Source: Flavobacterium johnsoniae
GTDB taxonomy: Bacteria > Bacteroidota > Bacteroidia > Flavobacteriales > Flavobacteriaceae
Direction of reading: 5' to 3'
Length of the DNA: 64,000 nucleotides
NCBI RefSeq assembly: GCF_001879205.1
Contig: NZ_MLFK01000011.1
Span: 232,263-296,262 of the forward strand
Shown: positions 8,633 to 17,240 of the stretch, piece by piece
How positions within the stretch are numbered: the first letter of the stretch is position 1
Layout of the letters: every line of letters begins with the position of its first letter
The notes under the pieces: generated by a model
The model's database searches: none
Told to the model about the DNA's origin: nothing
Seen by the model: only the letters and a program-made list of their open reading frames with translations
Translations under genes and position numbers: made by a program

Positions 8633-9244
8633 ATGACTACAAATAAGATTTTAATGCTGCTCAAAATGCGAGGCCCGCTAACGGCTCTCGAAATTGCTCA
8701 CGAACTTAAAATAACAAAGGAAGGTGTTAGACAACAGCTGCTTAAACTTGTTGAAGATGACTTTATTCATCCTCAGGAAGAATCTAAAGGTGTGGGAAGA
8801 CCTCAAAAAACCTACAGCCTGACTGAAAATGGAAATTCTAAATTTCCGGATACTCACGCCGAATTAACACTAAAACTCATTAACATCATTAACGCTATGG
8901 GCGGAAATACCATGCAGACGGTTATTGATGTCTATGAAGAAGCAGGTAAAAAAAAGTATCACGAAGAAATAGATACTATTGGAAATCTGGAACAGAAAAT
9001 AGAAAAGCTTGTTGAAATAAGAACAAGAGAAGGTTATATGGCCGAATATTCGAAGAATAACGAAGGTTATCTTTTGGTTGAAAATCATTGCCCGATTTGT
9101 GCTGCCGCCACCATTTGCCAGGGCTTTTGCTCATCAGAATTAAATACTTTCCGATCGGTATTAGGAGATAACGTCATTATTAATCGAGTAAGTCACATCG
9201 TTGCGGGCGAAAGAAGATGTGCTTATCAGATTACCTTAAACTAA
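8633..9244 (+). CDS. SufR-like winged-helix transcriptional regulator with cysteine cluster
   Basis: The product is 203 residues. The N-terminal winged HTH (residues about 3-65, ending in GVGRPQKTYSLT) is of the DeoR/ArsR-like type of COG2345. The C-terminal domain carries Cys153, Cys156, Cys162, Cys166 and Cys196 in the pattern CPIC-x5-C-x3-C and RRCAY, the likely Fe-S ligands of SufR-like proteins. It probably senses iron-sulfur or redox state. It diverges from the DUF2480/RND operon and ends 8 nt from the convergent hydrolase gene. Regulation of both itself and the pump operon is inferred from the palindrome at 8599-8628 and the layout. Confidence 0.87.
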   Translation: MTTNKILMLLKMRGPLTALEIAHELKITKEGVRQQLLKLVEDDFIHPQEESKGVGRPQKTYSLTENGNSKFPDTHAELTLKLINIINAMGGNTMQTVIDVYEEAGKKKYHEEIDTIGNLEQKIEKLVEIRTREGYMAEYSKNNEGYLLVENHCPICAAATICQGFCSSELNTFRSVLGDNVIINRVSHIVAGERRCAYQITLN

Positions 9245-9251
9245 TCATTTG

Positions 9252-10223
9252 TTAAGCTTTTTTCAGCGAGCAGGATTCAAAAAACTCATACGCTCTTTTC
9301 TCTGCATACGAATAAGTGGAATTACGCAATGGAAAAGCACAGTGTCCGCCATACTTTGGAGTTTCCAGATAAACGTACGCACTGTCTTGCGCTATGTCTC
9401 TGGGATAGCATCTTTCTCCCAAAAAAGGATCATCAAGAGAATTAATAATTAAAACCGGAGTTGTAATATTTTTAAGGGAAAATTCAGGAGACACACGCTC
9501 ATAATAGTCGTCACGGCTTGCATAACCATGCAGTGGTGCTGTAAAATATTGATCAACCTCATCAAAAGAAGAAATTTTATCTATCTGATCGCTATTTATA
9601 AAATCGGGAAACTGCGCCGCTTTGTACTTTAGTTTTTTCTTGATATCAATTGTAAAATTCTTCAAATAGACTCTGTTAAAACCTTGTTTAAGAACAGCAG
9701 CACTTGTTGCAATATGTGTTGGAACTGAAATCGAAACAGCAGCCTTTATGCGCTCATCTACTTTCGTCCAGCCTAAATAATTCAAGAGCTGCACGCCTCC
9801 CATTGAATATCCAATCAAATAAATATCTTCGAATCCTTTTTGCAGTACAAACTGAACTACTTCATCAAGATCATCAACTGCGCCGTGATGATAAAGCCTT
9901 GGAAGACGATTCATTTCTCCGCCGCAGGTGCGATTGTTCCAGGCAAAAACTGAAAAGTCTTTCTGCTGAAAATAAGCAGCACAACTGTTATTATAAGTTC
10001 TGCGGGAATCTCCTTCTAAACCATGACATAGAATAACAGCTTTCTTAGAATCATTTATAATAAAATCGATATTAATGAAATCCCCATCGCTTAACTCCCG
10101 TTTTTCTCTTGTATATCCGGGTGCGTCAAATCTTTTAATCAAAGCAGCATAAATAGTAGAAACATGCCTGTTGCGATGAATAATAGAAGGGAAATTATAT
10201 TCTGATTGTTCAATTATAGGCAT
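9252..10223 (-). CDS. alpha/beta hydrolase, YheT family
   Basis: The product is 323 residues. Expected features are all visible: oxyanion HGLEGD (67-72), nucleophile elbow GYSMGG with Ser140, catalytic acid in SLDDP (Asp264/265) and His294 in GGHCAF. This is the COG0429 group of cytosolic hydrolases of uncertain substrate, probably esters. A -7-like CAAATTTA (minus strand TAAATTTG) at 10251-10258 lies 28 nt upstream. It converges on the SufR-like gene. Confidence 0.92.
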   Translation of the reverse strand: MPIIEQSEYNFPSIIHRNRHVSTIYAALIKRFDAPGYTREKRELSDGDFINIDFIINDSKKAVILCHGLEGDSRRTYNNSCAAYFQQKDFSVFAWNNRTCGGEMNRLPRLYHHGAVDDLDEVVQFVLQKGFEDIYLIGYSMGGVQLLNYLGWTKVDERIKAAVSISVPTHIATSAAVLKQGFNRVYLKNFTIDIKKKLKYKAAQFPDFINSDQIDKISSFDEVDQYFTAPLHGYASRDDYYERVSPEFSLKNITTPVLIINSLDDPFLGERCYPRDIAQDSAYVYLETPKYGGHCAFPLRNSTYSYAEKRAYEFFESCSLKKA

Positions 10224-10372
10224 AATAAAGAGTTTTTATGGTGCGTCACACAAATTTAAGAAATCAATTAATATGTAGTTAAAACTATTTTTTATTTCTG
10301 TTTTCAAAATTTTCCTCAATCATAAAAAAAACAAATATCTAATTATCAGAATTATAGAAACTTTATTAGAGA

Positions 10373-10831
10373 TTATGTTTCAGAAATTCCGGCATCCATT
10401 TTCATTACGTACTGATCAATTCCTTTACCAAAACCATCTGGTATAATAGTTACAGTTCTAAAACCCTTTTTTTCGTAAAATCCCGCTGTATGCTGTGAGG
10501 TATCTATTTTGTAGGTTTTAGAAGGATATAATTTTTTTAAAAGATTTATCCTGTACTCTGTCAAAATTTTACCAATTCCTTTCAAATGATATGCGTTATG
10601 CACCATGCCCCATGACAGGCCTGCTTCATCAGTTTTTTTATCCAGAAAGATTCCGCCGCAGCCCACCGCCCGATTATCCTCCATTATCACATAGTAATGG
10701 TCTTCAGTATCCTGATCTAAAAAAGATTTAAACAGCTCCAACTCTTCAGGAGCAAAGAACTTTGGCAGGTTGCTTTTAAATATTTCAATACAGTTCTCTT
10801 TGAAAAGCGGGGTATATTTAACAATAAGCAT
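10373..10831 (-). CDS. GNAT family N-acetyltransferase
   Basis: The product is 152 residues with a complete GNAT fold. It has the central strand with AVGCGGIFLD, the acetyl-CoA loop region (HLKGIGKILTEYRI) and the C-terminal YEKKGF motif. It transfers an acetyl group to an unknown amine. It is a single gene, with a minus-strand -7 box (plus-strand CAAATCTA, 10864-10871) 33 nt upstream. It has no co-directional neighbour. Confidence 0.9.
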   Translation of the reverse strand: MLIVKYTPLFKENCIEIFKSNLPKFFAPEELELFKSFLDQDTEDHYYVIMEDNRAVGCGGIFLDKKTDEAGLSWGMVHNAYHLKGIGKILTEYRINLLKKLYPSKTYKIDTSQHTAGFYEKKGFRTVTIIPDGFGKGIDQYVMKMDAGISET

Positions 10832-11008
10832 ATCCAGAAGGAATTAAAAACCGGAAGGTACAACAAATCTATCTTAATTGCTTGTTTAAAAGAAACACGA
10901 TTTTATAAATAAAAAAAAATAAAAAGGACATAGGGGTAAAATCTAATTCGATTGTATTACTACTATAACAAGAGTACAATTAATTAACTTTTAATTTCAA
11001 ACTGCCTT

Positions 11009-11686
11009 ATGATACCTTTAATTATAACTGCTGCGTTATTATTTTGGTCATTAAAAAAACATACTTCCAGACTTGAAGCTTTCCGTTGTTTAAGAAAATA
11101 TTTCCTGATAAAATTCTCTGTACTTTTTTTTCTTTTTACAATAACTTCTCAGGCGCAGGAAAAAACAGTAAACTATAATATCCTCCGTAATGGCACTATC
11201 ATTGGGCAGATGCAATTTTACCAAAAAACCTATAATGGAGAAATCTATTTAAAAATTTCTTCGGAAGTAAAAACCCGGTTCATCTTTAGTATTGATGTAA
11301 AAACCGAAGAAGGTTCTCATTTTAAAAACGGGAAGTTAATGTCGTCCTACGTAAAACGACACGTTAACGGAAAAGAAAAAGCCAATAAAACCACACAGCT
11401 TATAGATTCAAGTTATAAAACCTTAGCTGAAAATAAAAAAGGACAAATAAAACAGCAAAATATCGACTATAACCTTATGCTGCTTTACAGTAAAGAACCG
11501 ATTAGCGAAGATCAGGTTTATTCAGATAGTTTTCAGCAGTTTTTAACCATCAAAAAAACAAACAATCATTCCTACCGTATTGTCTTGCCGGATGGAAACT
11601 ACAATGATTATCATTTCCAGAATGGTATCTGCCAAAAAGTCGAATTGCATCACTCCCTATTTACCATCAACATTCAAATCGCATAG
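11009..11686 (+). CDS. DUF6134 family protein, exported
   Basis: The product is 225 residues. The N-terminus is unusual. A short hydrophobic stretch (residues 1-14) is followed by a basic loop and then a second signal-like segment (residues about 31-50) ending in SQAQ. No ATG lies in front of the second segment. The mature part is beta-rich and resembles DUF6134, a Bacteroidota periplasmic family of unknown function. It is 22 nt upstream of a fatty-acid-hydroxylase gene, so the two are probably one operon. Confidence 0.72.
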   Translation: MIPLIITAALLFWSLKKHTSRLEAFRCLRKYFLIKFSVLFFLFTITSQAQEKTVNYNILRNGTIIGQMQFYQKTYNGEIYLKISSEVKTRFIFSIDVKTEEGSHFKNGKLMSSYVKRHVNGKEKANKTTQLIDSSYKTLAENKKGQIKQQNIDYNLMLLYSKEPISEDQVYSDSFQQFLTIKKTNNHSYRIVLPDGNYNDYHFQNGICQKVELHHSLFTINIQIA

Positions 11687-11708
11687 TTCAATCTAAAAAA
11701 TAATTATT

Positions 11709-12740
11709 ATGGTTAAAGTCATCAGTTATTTATTTACACAGCTTACATTTTTTGGCGCCCAGCCCATCGTAATAGAAAGAATTCATGAAGTCGAAAAAAG
11801 TGCTCCGGACTTAATTGTTTATGCACTTCCGATAGTATTGCTGTTTACTGTATTAGAATTTGTAATTTTTTATTTCTTGGAACGCAAGGAACATGATGCC
11901 AAAGAAACTATTGGCTCTATATTGATAGGCTTTGGAAATCTAACCGTTAATTTATTAATGAAAACAGGGCTGCTTTATGCCGTAGTCGGAATTTATAATA
12001 TTCTGCCTTACCGCATGGAATTCAGCTGGTGGAGTTTAATTCCGTGTTTTATATTCTATGACTTTAGTTCTTACTGGACACACCGAATTTCTCATTATTG
12101 CCGTTTTTTCTGGGCGACTCATGTTGTTCATCATTCTGCAGATCATTACAACCTTACCGTAAGCTTTAGACAGAGCTGGTTTCAGTACATTAAAATTGTG
12201 TTTTTTATTCCGTTAGTTTTTGCCGGTTTTCATCCTGCCATATTTTTTATTGCCAATCAGCTAAGTGTTTTATATCAATTTTGGGTACATACCGAAGCTA
12301 TTGGAAAACTGCATCCCTTTATTGAGAAATATTTCGGAACTCCTTCTAATCATCGTGTTCATCATGGAAGTCAGGAAAAATATCTGGATAAAAACTTTGG
12401 TGCGGCATTTATGATTTGGGATCACTTATTTGGCTCCTTTCAATACGAAGAAGAAAAACCACGTTACGGTATTACAAGTATACTTAAAAGCAAACTCAAT
12501 CCGCTTTATCTCAACATCCATGAATTTCAGGATATTATTAAAGACGTAAAAAAGGCAGAAGGTTTTCGGAAAAAGATGTATTACATTTTTGCCAGTCCAG
12601 ATGCTATTGCTAAAAACAAACTAAAAAAAGAAAGCGTTCAACCTATTAAATTAACTCCATCATGCCAACAAGTCAAGAAAAACAAGAACAATTTCAGCAA
12701 CAGCTTTTCGAATACTTTACCCGAAAAAATAATTGTGTAA
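11709..12740 (+). CDS. sterol desaturase / fatty acid hydroxylase superfamily protein
   Basis: The product is 343 residues with four or so membrane helices. The di-iron histidine boxes are HRISH and HVVHH (residues about 125-142) and NHRVHH (about 214-219), so the catalytic core is complete. Members hydroxylate or desaturate lipids at the membrane. The substrate here is unknown. The C-terminal about 60 residues are polar and poorly conserved, and overlap the next ORF by 79 nt. It lies in the cluster leading to the ECF sigma factor. Confidence 0.92.
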   Translation: MVKVISYLFTQLTFFGAQPIVIERIHEVEKSAPDLIVYALPIVLLFTVLEFVIFYFLERKEHDAKETIGSILIGFGNLTVNLLMKTGLLYAVVGIYNILPYRMEFSWWSLIPCFIFYDFSSYWTHRISHYCRFFWATHVVHHSADHYNLTVSFRQSWFQYIKIVFFIPLVFAGFHPAIFFIANQLSVLYQFWVHTEAIGKLHPFIEKYFGTPSNHRVHHGSQEKYLDKNFGAAFMIWDHLFGSFQYEEEKPRYGITSILKSKLNPLYLNIHEFQDIIKDVKKAEGFRKKMYYIFASPDAIAKNKLKKESVQPIKLTPSCQQVKKNKNNFSNSFSNTLPEKIIV

Positions 12741-12946
12741 AAACTCTAGGCAATGAAATTGTAATTACTGAAGGAACAGATAAAGGATTATCTTTTACAT
12801 ATCTCTCAGATCACAGCTGTATTATTCATTGTTATGAATTCAGCATAAACACTGATCTTGATATCGATACTACAATTGATCCTTTTATTCAACTGCTGGC
12901 CAATCATAATTTGATATGTAATCAGGCTGCCCAATCTTACAATTAA
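12662..12946 (+). CDS. small conserved-looking protein, 94 aa, overlapping the hydroxylase gene
   Basis: The ATG at 12662 lies within the end of the hydroxylase gene in another frame (79-nt overlap), and the ORF runs on 206 nt beyond it. The sequence is acidic and soluble with two Cys near residue 60. I do not recognise it. It fills the gap to the sigma factor gene and has a codon pattern like its neighbours, so I take it as real. The role is unknown. Confidence 0.5.
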   Translation: MPTSQEKQEQFQQQLFEYFTRKNNCVKTLGNEIVITEGTDKGLSFTYLSDHSCIIHCYEFSINTDLDIDTTIDPFIQLLANHNLICNQAAQSYN

Positions 12947-12983
12947 TCAAAAAAAGAACATTAAATATAAAAAGTATATATCT

Positions 12984-13589
12984 TTGATTGAATGTCAAAA
13001 CGTATTAGTGGAGTATAGCAATATAGACCAAATCTGTTTTTTAAAAAACGGAAACGAAGCTGCTTTTGAAAAGGTTTTTAAAATGTATTTTAAAAACCTT
13101 CATGCCTTTGCCTATACTTTTATGAAGGATGATGTTATTGCCGAAGAGATTGTACAAAATGTATTTTTTAAGATTTGGGAAAAAAAAGACCAGCTCCAAA
13201 TTGATGATTCCTTAAAGGCTTATCTCTACAGAGCAGTTCATAATGAGAGTCTCAATCATTTAAAACACCTAAAAATAAAAAACTCTTTTCAACTGCAGTA
13301 TTCAGGTAATATGGAATCCTCAAATCAAGATGCATCCAATCAAATCATTGCCGCTGAACTCGAAAACGATATTCAAAAAGCAATCAGCGAACTGCCTCCA
13401 CAATGCCGCAATATTTTTCAGATGAGTCGTTTCGAGCAGCTCAAATATCAGCAGATTGCCGATCAATTGAATATTTCAATTAAAACAGTTGAAAACCAAA
13501 TGGGTAAAGCCCTTAAAGTATTACGATCTAAACTGGTTGAGTATCTTCCTTTCCTTCTGCATGTATTATATTTAATCCGAAGATCATGA
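12984..13589 (+). CDS. RNA polymerase ECF sigma factor (sigma-70 family)
   Basis: Region 2 (residues about 27-95, with AEEIVQNVFFKIWEKK) and region 4 (about 130-185, HTH in KYQQIADQLNISIKTVENQM) are both present, about 200 residues in all. This matches the FecI-like Bacteroidota ECF group. The TTG at 12984 gives the full frame, but a TATCTTTG -7-like box covers 12979-12986, so translation could instead begin at the GTG at 13008. It overlaps the FecR gene by 4 nt (ATGA), the normal sigma/anti-sigma arrangement. Confidence 0.9.
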   Translation: MIECQNVLVEYSNIDQICFLKNGNEAAFEKVFKMYFKNLHAFAYTFMKDDVIAEEIVQNVFFKIWEKKDQLQIDDSLKAYLYRAVHNESLNHLKHLKIKNSFQLQYSGNMESSNQDASNQIIAAELENDIQKAISELPPQCRNIFQMSRFEQLKYQQIADQLNISIKTVENQMGKALKVLRSKLVEYLPFLLHVLYLIRRS

Positions 13590-14569
13590 GCCAAAACAAT
13601 ATGAATATGAACGATGATTTACTAGTGAAATATCTAGTTGGCGAAACTGATGCAGACGAAAATGCAGCAGTAGAAAATTGGCTTAAAGCCGATGAAAAAA
13701 ACCAAAACTACTACAATGGTTTCAAAAAAATATGGGAAGACAGCCTTTTAATCGCTGCCGAAAATAAAACCGTTGATGAAAACGCCGCCTGGAAACGGCT
13801 GCAGAATCGCATTCATGAAAAGGATGTTAGGGTATTAACTCCTAAAAAATCTTCCCGTAATTGGCTGCGTATTGCTGCTTCTATTCTCCTAATTGGTACT
13901 TTAGGATGGCTTGGTTATTCTTATTTTGAAAATAAAACTGCTAATTCGCTAATACAGATATATGCATCAAACACTACTTTAAACGATACTTTGCCTGACG
14001 GCACGACCGTAACTTTAAATAAAAATTCGTCTTTGTCTTACATCGGCAGTTTTAAAGGCAGAACCCGGCCCGTTACTTTAAAAGGGGAAGCTTTTTTTAA
14101 TGTTTCGCCAGACAAAACAAAACCATTTATTATTACAATTAATGATGTTACCGTACAAGTTGTAGGGACCTCTTTTAATGTCAAAAATAAAAACGGAAAA
14201 ACAACCGTAGATGTCGAAACCGGAATTGTAAAAGTGAGCAAAAACAAAGATCAGGTAGAACTAAGACATGGAGAAAAAGTAATTATTGCCGATCAAAAAC
14301 CAGAATTACTAAAAAGCACCAGCAAAGGCAGATTGTACAACTATTACCGTAACAAAGAACTTGTTTGCGATGAGACACCATTACAGGAATTAGTTGAGGC
14401 ACTCAACGAGATCTACAATGTTGATATCGTCATTAAAAATCCTTCTTTAAAAGAAAAACCATTAACAACCGTATTTAAAGATCAATCATTAGATCAGGTT
14501 TTAGAAGTAATCCAGGAAACATTCAGGATTGAAATTGAACATAAAAACAACCAAATTCTATTAGAATAA
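13586..14569 (+). CDS. FecR family anti-sigma factor
   Basis: The product is 327 residues. The N-terminal cytoplasmic sigma-binding part is residues 1-88. A single membrane helix is near 91-109 (IAASILLIGTLGWLGYS). The periplasmic FecR domain follows (LPDGTTVTLNKNSSL, GEAFFNV) and a C-terminal DUF4974 region (about 253-325). It holds the ECF sigma factor until an outer-membrane protein with an STN domain signals. It overlaps the sigma gene and is 11 nt before the STN protein gene. Confidence 0.93.
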   Translation: MSQNNMNMNDDLLVKYLVGETDADENAAVENWLKADEKNQNYYNGFKKIWEDSLLIAAENKTVDENAAWKRLQNRIHEKDVRVLTPKKSSRNWLRIAASILLIGTLGWLGYSYFENKTANSLIQIYASNTTLNDTLPDGTTVTLNKNSSLSYIGSFKGRTRPVTLKGEAFFNVSPDKTKPFIITINDVTVQVVGTSFNVKNKNGKTTVDVETGIVKVSKNKDQVELRHGEKVIIADQKPELLKSTSKGRLYNYYRNKELVCDETPLQELVEALNEIYNVDIVIKNPSLKEKPLTTVFKDQSLDQVLEVIQETFRIEIEHKNNQILLE

Positions 14570-14580
14570 TTCCTTTTTAT

Positions 14581-16350
14581 ATGCCTGTCAATTCAAAAAT
14601 TACTTTTGTACAGATTTTATTTTTAGTTATTTCCGGTGCGTTTTTTAATGCCCATGCCCAATCTATTTTAGATACCGAAATGTCTATAGATGCTGATAAA
14701 AAACCACTGGGCAGTATTTTAGATTTAATGGAGCAAAAAGGAAATTTCCGATTCGCTTATTACAGTAAACTGGTTGTAAAAGATAGTGCCGTTACCATTC
14801 ATTCTAAACAATCTACGATAAAAGATGTTTTGGACCAATTACTGGGCAATAAGTACGAATATAAAGAATCAAAGGGTTTTGTTATTCTGCGTTATGCCCC
14901 TTTAGAACTTGCCCTTGTACTTGAAAAAAACAGCGTTGTGGGCGAACATCAAGTTGTTAATGGTTACATAATGGATGTAAAAACCAACAAACGCCTGGAG
15001 AATGCGAGTGTTTACGAAAAAAATGCGTTGCAGTCTACACTAACTGACAAAGACGGTTTTTTTGAACTGAAGCTGAAAAATGTACCCGAAACTATCGAGC
15101 TGACTGTCATAAAGGAGAACTACAAAACCATCACAACAATTTTTTTGTCTGAAATCAAAATCCAAATGGGTTCCAGAAAATCATCCTCTTCCTCAGATTA
15201 TGTCGATGGCGATTTTTCTGCCGTTGAGCGAACGGGAATTGGCCGTTTCTTTATTTCTTCCAAACAAAAAATTCAGTCACTCAACCTTGGGGGATTCATT
15301 TCTGAAGTTCCTGTACAAGCTTCGTTAATTCCGAGTTTGAGCACACGAGGTATGATGAACTCACAAATTAACAGCAGTTTTTCGTTAAACTTGCTAGGAG
15401 GATATACAGGCGGCGTACGCGGTTTAGAAATGGCCGGCCTTTACAACATTAACAGAATGAATGTCAATGCGCTGCAAATGGCAGGAATATTCAATACCGT
15501 GGGAGGTTCTGTAAACGGAGTTCAACTGGCCGGGATTTACAATAATGTTTTTGGCGATCTAAGAGGACTGCAAATGAGCGGTATTCATAACAGCGTAAAA
15601 GGTTCTCAGGCCGGTTTACAGGTAACAGGTATTTACAACAATGTACATGGAGATTCCAGAGGAGTCCAAGTGGCCGGTATTCATAATACGGTGAAAGGGT
15701 CTCAAAACGGATTGCAGATTTCGGGTATTTATAATACCGGAAACGAAAAAGTCCGCGGGGCACAAATTGCCGGACTTTTTAATTATGCCAAAGAGCTGGA
15801 CGGAATTCAGTTTGGACTGGTTAATATTACCGATTCACCTTCTGGTTACAGCTTTGGATTATTAAATTTTAAAAAGAATGGATACCAAAAAATCAGTATT
15901 ACACGCAATGAAATTTCAGATATAAATCTTGCTGTAAAAACGGGAGATAATAAACTCTACACTATTTTGACGGCAGGAAAAAGCGAACGTACTAACGAAG
16001 AAAAGCTGTTTTCTTTTGGAATAGGATTGGGTAAAAACATTCCTTTAGGAAAGCGTTTTACTTATAACATGGAGATAAGTACGCAATATCTTTATTTAGG
16101 CAATTGGGATTATTATAACTTTTTATATAAATTCGATTCTCCTTTTACCTTTCGTCTATTCAAAGGTGTTGCAATATCTGCCGGACCATCTTTTACTATC
16201 TATTCTTCTGAAAAGAGAGATAAAACTATTCCCGGTAATAGCACCTCAACTTTTGTTCAGGATCGGACAAAACGCTATAATGTCATAAAAGATAACGGCA
16301 AAGGCCTGACCGGATGGGTTGGGTGGAGTTTTGGTATTTCTTTATTTTAA
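14581..16350 (+). CDS. STN and carboxypeptidase-regulatory-like domain protein with 16-residue repeats
   Basis: The product is 589 residues. A signal peptide ends at AHAQ (27). The STN domain is residues about 35-110, a carboxypeptidase-regulatory-like beta-sandwich about 122-200, then a Ser-rich linker. Next comes a tandem array at about 281-420 of 16-residue units (G-h-Q-h-A/S-G-I-Y/H-N-x-V-x-G). The C-terminal beta-rich region ends in Phe, as outer-membrane barrels do. No TonB plug or full receptor barrel is present, although this is the slot where a FecA-like receptor normally sits. The array resembles LA_2272-type surface repeats. It probably signals to the adjacent FecR. The ligand is unknown. 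Confidence 0.85.
   Translation: MPVNSKITFVQILFLVISGAFFNAHAQSILDTEMSIDADKKPLGSILDLMEQKGNFRFAYYSKLVVKDSAVTIHSKQSTIKDVLDQLLGNKYEYKESKGFVILRYAPLELALVLEKNSVVGEHQVVNGYIMDVKTNKRLENASVYEKNALQSTLTDKDGFFELKLKNVPETIELTVIKENYKTITTIFLSEIKIQMGSRKSSSSSDYVDGDFSAVERTGIGRFFISSKQKIQSLNLGGFISEVPVQASLIPSLSTRGMMNSQINSSFSLNLLGGYTGGVRGLEMAGLYNINRMNVNALQMAGIFNTVGGSVNGVQLAGIYNNVFGDLRGLQMSGIHNSVKGSQAGLQVTGIYNNVHGDSRGVQVAGIHNTVKGSQNGLQISGIYNTGNEKVRGAQIAGLFNYAKELDGIQFGLVNITDSPSGYSFGLLNFKKNGYQKISITRNEISDINLAVKTGDNKLYTILTAGKSERTNEEKLFSFGIGLGKNIPLGKRFTYNMEISTQYLYLGNWDYYNFLYKFDSPFTFRLFKGVAISAGPSFTIYSSEKRDKTIPGNSTSTFVQDRTKRYNVIKDNGKGLTGWVGWSFGISLF
15421..15843 (+). repeat. 48-bp tandem coding repeat (16-residue units) within the STN protein gene
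   Basis: Seven exact-length units start at residues 281, 297, 313, 329, 345, 361 and 377. Slightly shorter units at 393, 408 and about 422 follow. Consensus is G-L-Q-M-A-G-I-Y-N-x-V-x-G-S-x-x. DNA identity between units is partial, so the array is old rather than freshly expanded. Confidence 0.85.
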
Positions 16351-16424
16351 CCGATTATAGTACTACTTTCCTCGAATTTATTACAGAAAAAGAATCTCCT
16401 GGTTTAAAATAGAGAAACAAAAAA

Positions 16425-16460
16425 AATCCAAATCCCAATAATGAAATTGGAATTTGGATT
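16425..16460 (-). terminator. intrinsic terminator, SIMPL gene (may be bidirectional)
   Basis: AATCCAAATCCCAAT pairs with ATTGGAATTTGGATT. The single mismatch on the plus strand becomes a G-U pair in the minus transcript, which also runs into a T tract. It lies between convergent genes. Confidence 0.75.
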
Positions 16461-16498
16461 TTAAACTTTATCCCCTTTTGGGATTATTATTTATAAGC

Positions 16499-17188
16499 TT
16501 AGTCTAAAATAAAACTTACGCTGACATTTGCTGTAATTTCGATTTCGCCAATTGCTAAAGTTTCATTTGAAGCCCCGGCTGCATCCATCATTTCAGTTTT
16601 CATAGCAGCATAAACTGGTCTTGGGTGATAAACTTGTGAATTGTCTGAAATAGTAATCGCTTTACCCACTTTTTGACCTAAAACAGATACATAATCCTCC
16701 GCTTTTGCTTTAGCATCTTTAATTGCTAATTTTCTAGCTTCAGATTGGTGTTGCAATAATTTAGACGATTCAAAAGAAACATTATCGATACGGTTAATTC
16801 CTTGCTGTACTAAACCTTCCATCAATTCATCGTATTTAGATAAATCTCTTAACACAATTTCAACCGTCTGTGTGGCATTGTAGCTGGTTTTCTTTTTATC
16901 GTAATCGTATTGCGGATTAAGAGCTACTTGCTTCGTTTTAAAATCTGCTGTTGGAACATTCGATTTTTTGATGAATTTTAAAACCGCATCCATCTTTTCG
17001 TCATTTTGCTTTTTGACGTCTTTAGCATTATTCCCTTTAGTTTCAACCGTAGCTGAAATACAAACCTGATCAGGGGCTACTTTTACTTTTCCTTCTCCAT
17101 TTACATTGATTTGAGGAACTTGTTTGATTTCTTGGCCGTAAGACATAGTCATAAACATGATTGTTAAAAATAATACTAATTTTTTCAT
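16499..17188 (-). CDS. SIMPL domain-containing (DUF541) periplasmic protein
   Basis: The product is 229 residues from the ATG at 17188, chosen because it opens a signal peptide (MKKLVLFLTIMFMTMSYGQ). An upstream in-frame start at 17269 would overlap the rhomboid gene. The SIMPL domain fills the mature protein (GEGKVKVAPDQVCISATVET near the start, VSVSFIL at the end). E. coli YggE of this family limits oxidative damage, and the function here is unproven. It is 52 nt downstream of the rhomboid gene. Confidence 0.9.
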   Translation of the reverse strand: MKKLVLFLTIMFMTMSYGQEIKQVPQINVNGEGKVKVAPDQVCISATVETKGNNAKDVKKQNDEKMDAVLKFIKKSNVPTADFKTKQVALNPQYDYDKKKTSYNATQTVEIVLRDLSKYDELMEGLVQQGINRIDNVSFESSKLLQHQSEARKLAIKDAKAKAEDYVSVLGQKVGKAITISDNSQVYHPRPVYAAMKTEMMDAAGASNETLAIGEIEITANVSVSFILD

Positions 17189-17240
17189 TTTTGTTATATT
17201 AAAGTTATTTGATAAAGACATTTCAAAAGTTATGCCAGCA

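Noticed and set aside
15491..15763. Minus-strand frame of 90 codons within the STN protein gene
   Set aside because: It is an antisense shadow of the 16-residue repeat array, created by the repeated codons.
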